Part shown: piece by piece, positions 6,163 through 8,116 of the stretch
How positions within the stretch are numbered: the stretch's first letter is position 1
Layout: each line of letters opens with the position of its first letter
NCBI GenBank assembly: GCA_022708585.1
Contig: JAKIYJ010000058.1
Span: 1 to 8,116 of the forward strand
Origin: Bacteroidota bacterium
Lineage (GTDB): Bacteria > Bacteroidota > Bacteroidia > Bacteroidales > JAKIYJ01
Direction: 5' to 3'
DNA length: 8,116 nt
Program-made: the position numbers and the translations under genes
Notes under the pieces: model-generated
Told to the model about the DNA's origin: nothing
The model's input: only the letters and a program-made list of their open reading frames with translations
The model's database searches: none

Positions 6163-6402
6163 ATGATACATAAGGAAACATTTAGTAAAGATTGGATAAA
6201 TGACGTTTCTCTCAAAAATAGAAATGCTGACAAAACACTAATTGAAAAAGTCTGCAGGGCTTTTGCTTTGTTAGAAGGATTAAGCGGATCAGGATTAGAA
6301 TTTATTTTTAAAGGAGGAACATCCTTAATGCTGCTTACTGGGAGCAACAGAAGATTATCTATTGATATAGACATAATAACTCCTGAGCATATATCATCCT
6401 AA
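6163..6402 (+). pseudogene. AbiEii/AbiGii-type nucleotidyltransferase toxin, N-terminal remnant
   Basis: The 79-codon open frame starts MIHKETFSKDWINDVS and contains FKGGTSLMLL (about residues 49-58) and RRLSIDIDII (63-72). These correspond to the GGT/S motif and the D-x-D metal-binding motif of the DNA polymerase beta-like nucleotidyltransferase fold in AbiEii-type toxins. Intact members are roughly 200-300 residues; here a stop (TAA 6400-6402) follows six residues after DIDII, so the fold is incomplete and the protein is almost certainly inactive. In the next 48 bases before repeat copy D I recognise no continuation. No AbiEi-like antitoxin gene lies upstream; repeat copy C is there instead. 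The remnant is thus bracketed by two direct repeat copies. It may be a relic of an abortive-infection or toxin-antitoxin locus. Expression as a short peptide is possible but unsupported: no clear Shine-Dalgarno or promoter. Confidence 0.75.
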
Positions 6403-6450
6403 AACAGGTTTACACAAAAAAACTAAACTTATTTCAGGACGATATAGAGA

Positions 6451-6561
6451 TACTCCGAAAACTCATTTTTATTTTGAATTATTTTTTTAATAAAATAAAT
6501 TAACCAATTTAATAGATAAATTTAATGAGGATTTAATTTATAGACTTTTCGGAGTGGGCTC
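6451..6561 (+). repeat. Intergenic repeat copy D (MITE-like)
   Basis: The left arm ACTCCGAAAA (6452-6461) and right arm TTTTCGGAGT (6546-6555) are perfect 10-base inverted repeats. The body matches copy B on the left (CATTTTTATTTTGAATTATT, AATAAAATAAATTAA), but one of the two internal units of about 22 bases is missing. The right 48 bases equal those of copy C. It starts 49 bases past the stop of the toxin-gene remnant. Confidence 0.8.
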
Positions 6562-6638
6562 GTTTTTTATTATATTAATAATAAGCAAAAGGAATTTAGT
6601 TAAAAAGTTGAATTGTTTTTTTATGTTAAAAAAATTAA

Positions 6639-6646
6639 TAATTTTG
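6639..6646 (+). promoter_or_regulatory. Possible -7 box of the DUF349 gene
   Basis: TAATTTTG fits TAnnTTTG and is identical to the -7 box proposed for iorAB. The nearest upstream TTG (6613-6615) is 23 bases away rather than 19-20, so the match is partial. The leader would be about 65 bases and include both palindromes. Confidence 0.3.
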
Positions 6647-6680
6647 CTTAAAATTAAAAAACAATTTAATTGTCCGCTCT

Positions 6681-6709
6681 GCAAATTTGCGGAAATCCGG
6701 GTTTAAACC
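6681..6709 (+). promoter_or_regulatory. Two adjacent perfect 10-base palindromes in the DUF349 leader
   Basis: GCAAATTTGC (6681-6690) and GGTTTAAACC (6700-6709) are both perfect palindromes, nine bases apart, ending eight bases before the ATG at 6718. CCGC at 6674-6677 and GCGG at 6689-6692 extend a possible stem around the first. This is the most G+C-rich spot in a very AT-rich leader. It could be an RNA structure or a protein-binding site near the ribosome-binding region; no known riboswitch is recognised. Confidence 0.35.
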
Positions 6710-6717
6710 TTTTTGTT

Positions 6718-8116
6718 ATGAATAAAGATGAACAAAAAAATCGGGTAAATGAAATGAACATTGATGATGTTGATAAAGCATTAGATCTAAAAAGTAAAAA
6801 TTCAGAAAAAACACCTACAAATAAATTATCTTCACATAAAGATGAATTTATTTTAGATGAGAATGAAACATCAATAGATGATTCAAAGACTTTATCTTCT
6901 GGCAGTAAAAATCAAAATGAATATGAAACGGAACAAAATGCTGAATTAATTTTTGAGCTCAAAACCCAGCAGGATGCTTTTAATGAAGAAGACGATGATT
7001 TAGCAGAAGTTGAAGAAGATATTGAGGATGAAATTACGAAGTCGGTTAAAAAAGATAACAAGACCGAGGAGAGAGTGTACAGTGATGGGGAATTGCAACA
7101 AAAATCTACCGAAGAATTACTTGGTATTTATGAAGATTATATTTCAAAAGATTATGATGCAAGTAATAAAACCCTTATATCTACTATTAAAATAATTCTT
7201 AGCGCTCATTTTAAGGATGCGCGTGTACAAGCTTTAAATGAGTTTATCAAGAATGGTGGAGAGGAAAAGGATTTTGATTATCATAATTCAATAGAAGACA
7301 AGTTTAAACAAGCATCTCTTATTTATAAAGAAAAAAGACAGAAATATCTTGAAGAAGTTGAAAGGCAACAAAGGGAAAATTTTGAGCTTAAACTTAAAAT
7401 GCTGGATGATTTAAAAGATCTCATAAATTCTAATGAACCTCTTAAAAAGACTTATGATGAATTTAACAATATTCGTATTAAATGGAATGAAATAGGAGCT
7501 GTACCTCGCAGCGAAGCTAATAATTTATGGCAAACTTATCATCTTTATGTTGAAAGTTTTTATGAAAAGGTCAAAATTAATAGAGAATTAAGAGATTATG
7601 ACTTACGTAAAAACCTGGAATCTAAAATCAGCCTTTGTGAAAAAGCAGAAGCTCTTCTAATAGAACAATCTATTACTAAATCGTTCAAATTATTGCAAAA
7701 ATATCATGAAGAATGGAAAGAAATAGGTCCTGTTCCATCTGATAGAGCGGAAGACATCTGGGAAAGATTTAAAACAGCAACTGACAAGATTAATGAACGT
7801 AGACGCGAATATTATTCAAAAATCAACGAACAGCAACAAAAAAATTATGAAGCCAAATTAGCTATTTGTGAAAAAACTGAAGAATTACTATCTCAAGAAT
7901 TAAAAAATATTAATGATTATCAAAAGGCAACAAATGAAATAACCAAGATGATGCACTTGTGGGGAACTATTGGCAGGGCTCCCAAACAACTGAATGATGA
8001 GATATGGGGAAGATTTAATGCATTAGTAAATAATTTTTTTAACAATAAAAAGGATTTTTTTCAATCATTAAATGATCAACAAACCGAGAATTATAATAAA
8101 AAAATTCAAATTTGTT
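6718..8116 (+). CDS. DUF349 domain protein, N-terminal 466 codons (runs off window)
   Basis: One frame stays open from the ATG at 6718 to the window edge. Residues 1 to about 125 are acidic and low in complexity, probably disordered (FNEEDDDLAEVEEDIEDEI near the end). Residues about 130-210 form a helical domain typical of Bacteroidetes members (STEELLGIY at 130, DARVQALNEFIKNGG from 167). DUF349 units follow, each with a W..IG..P pattern then a W..F-like segment and a charged coiled-coil stretch: WNEIGAVPRSEANNLW at 256, WKEIGPVPSDRAEDIW at 333 and WGTIGRAPKQLNDEIW at 415. The 77- and 82-residue spacing supports a tandem helical repeat. Family members are cytosolic with no assigned enzymatic activity; more units probably follow beyond the window. 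No Shine-Dalgarno is visible. The nearest in-frame upstream stop is at 6667, with no ATG between. Confidence 0.9.
   Translation, partial: MNKDEQKNRVNEMNIDDVDKALDLKSKNSEKTPTNKLSSHKDEFILDENETSIDDSKTLSSGSKNQNEYETEQNAELIFELKTQQDAFNEEDDDLAEVEEDIEDEITKSVKKDNKTEERVYSDGELQQKSTEELLGIYEDYISKDYDASNKTLISTIKIILSAHFKDARVQALNEFIKNGGEEKDFDYHNSIEDKFKQASLIYKEKRQKYLEEVERQQRENFELKLKMLDDLKDLINSNEPLKKTYDEFNNIRIKWNEIGAVPRSEANNLWQTYHLYVESFYEKVKINRELRDYDLRKNLESKISLCEKAEALLIEQSITKSFKLLQKYHEEWKEIGPVPSDRAEDIWERFKTATDKINERRREYYSKINEQQQKNYEAKLAICEKTEELLSQELKNINDYQKATNEITKMMHLWGTIGRAPKQLNDEIWGRFNALVNNFFNNKKDFFQSLNDQQTENYNKKIQIC

Larger units (their letters stand above)
6403..6717. other. Non-coding region of 315 bases between toxin remnant and DUF349 gene
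   Basis: It holds 48 bases of unassigned sequence, repeat copy D, and then the upstream region of the DUF349 gene: a TAATTTTG box (6639-6646), a broad inverted repeat (AATTGTTTTTT near 6611 with AAAAAACAATT ending 6666) and two perfect palindromes just before the ATG. No gene was seen. Confidence 0.6.

Noticed and set aside
6072..6374. Minus-strand open frame of 100 codons antisense to the toxin remnant
   Set aside because: It runs opposite to a recognisable nucleotidyltransferase fragment and ends inside repeat copy C (TPKSL stop). Its open state is explained by the antisense of a coding region plus the repeat arm.
6389..6490. Possible frameshifted continuation of the toxin gene, open for about 30 codons past the stop in another frame
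   Set aside because: The translation (HPKTGLHKK..., ending inside repeat D) does not resemble what follows the D-x-D motif in AbiEii proteins, and the second half is repeat sequence.
7010..7195. Plus-strand open frame of 61 codons in another frame of the DUF349 gene
   Set aside because: The overlapping frame encodes clear DUF349-family sequence continuously; this is a shadow.

Overview
The window looks like chromosomal DNA from a Bacteroidetes (Bacteroidota) bacterium, probably an AT-rich anaerobe. Four things point there: the very low G+C; few Shine-Dalgarno sequences; two promoters matching the Bacteroidetes primary-sigma consensus TTTG-N19-TAnnTTTG with the same 19-base spacing; and gene types common in the phylum (a DUF349 multi-repeat protein with an acidic N-terminus, ferredoxin-less IorA with IorB, a LEA-like lipoprotein). 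This is inference from family knowledge, not a database match.

Layout. Positions 1-104 are probably the 3' tail of a plus-strand gene. Most of 286-5718 is minus-strand. In transcription order this holds iorA (5718-4114) and iorB (4109-3522), which encode a two-subunit indolepyruvate:ferredoxin oxidoreductase; then an uncharacterised multi-pass membrane protein (3305-2592); then a COG2403-type predicted GTPase (2269-911), followed 37 bases later by a small LEA-like lipoprotein (873-286). From about 6100 the plus strand carries a 79-codon remnant of an AbiEii-type nucleotidyltransferase toxin. It is followed by the first 466 codons of a DUF349 protein (from 6718) that runs off the window.

The intergenic DNA is the least ordinary part. 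Four same-orientation copies of a roughly 100-135 bp repeat (A 2493-2611, B 3375-3511, C 5998-6095, D 6451-6561) share an ending of the type ACTCCGAAAA...TTTTCGGAGT, like a MITE. Copy A supplies the last codons and stop of the membrane-protein gene. Copies C and D bracket the toxin-gene remnant. The iorA upstream region also has a 9-bp-unit tandem repeat and a perfect 12-base palindrome.

Functionally, IorAB would ferment or assimilate aromatic 2-oxo acids through aryl-acetyl-CoA with low-potential electron transfer. The GTPase and lipoprotein are probably co-transcribed, with unknown roles. No complete defence system, prophage, CRISPR array, rRNA or tRNA was seen.
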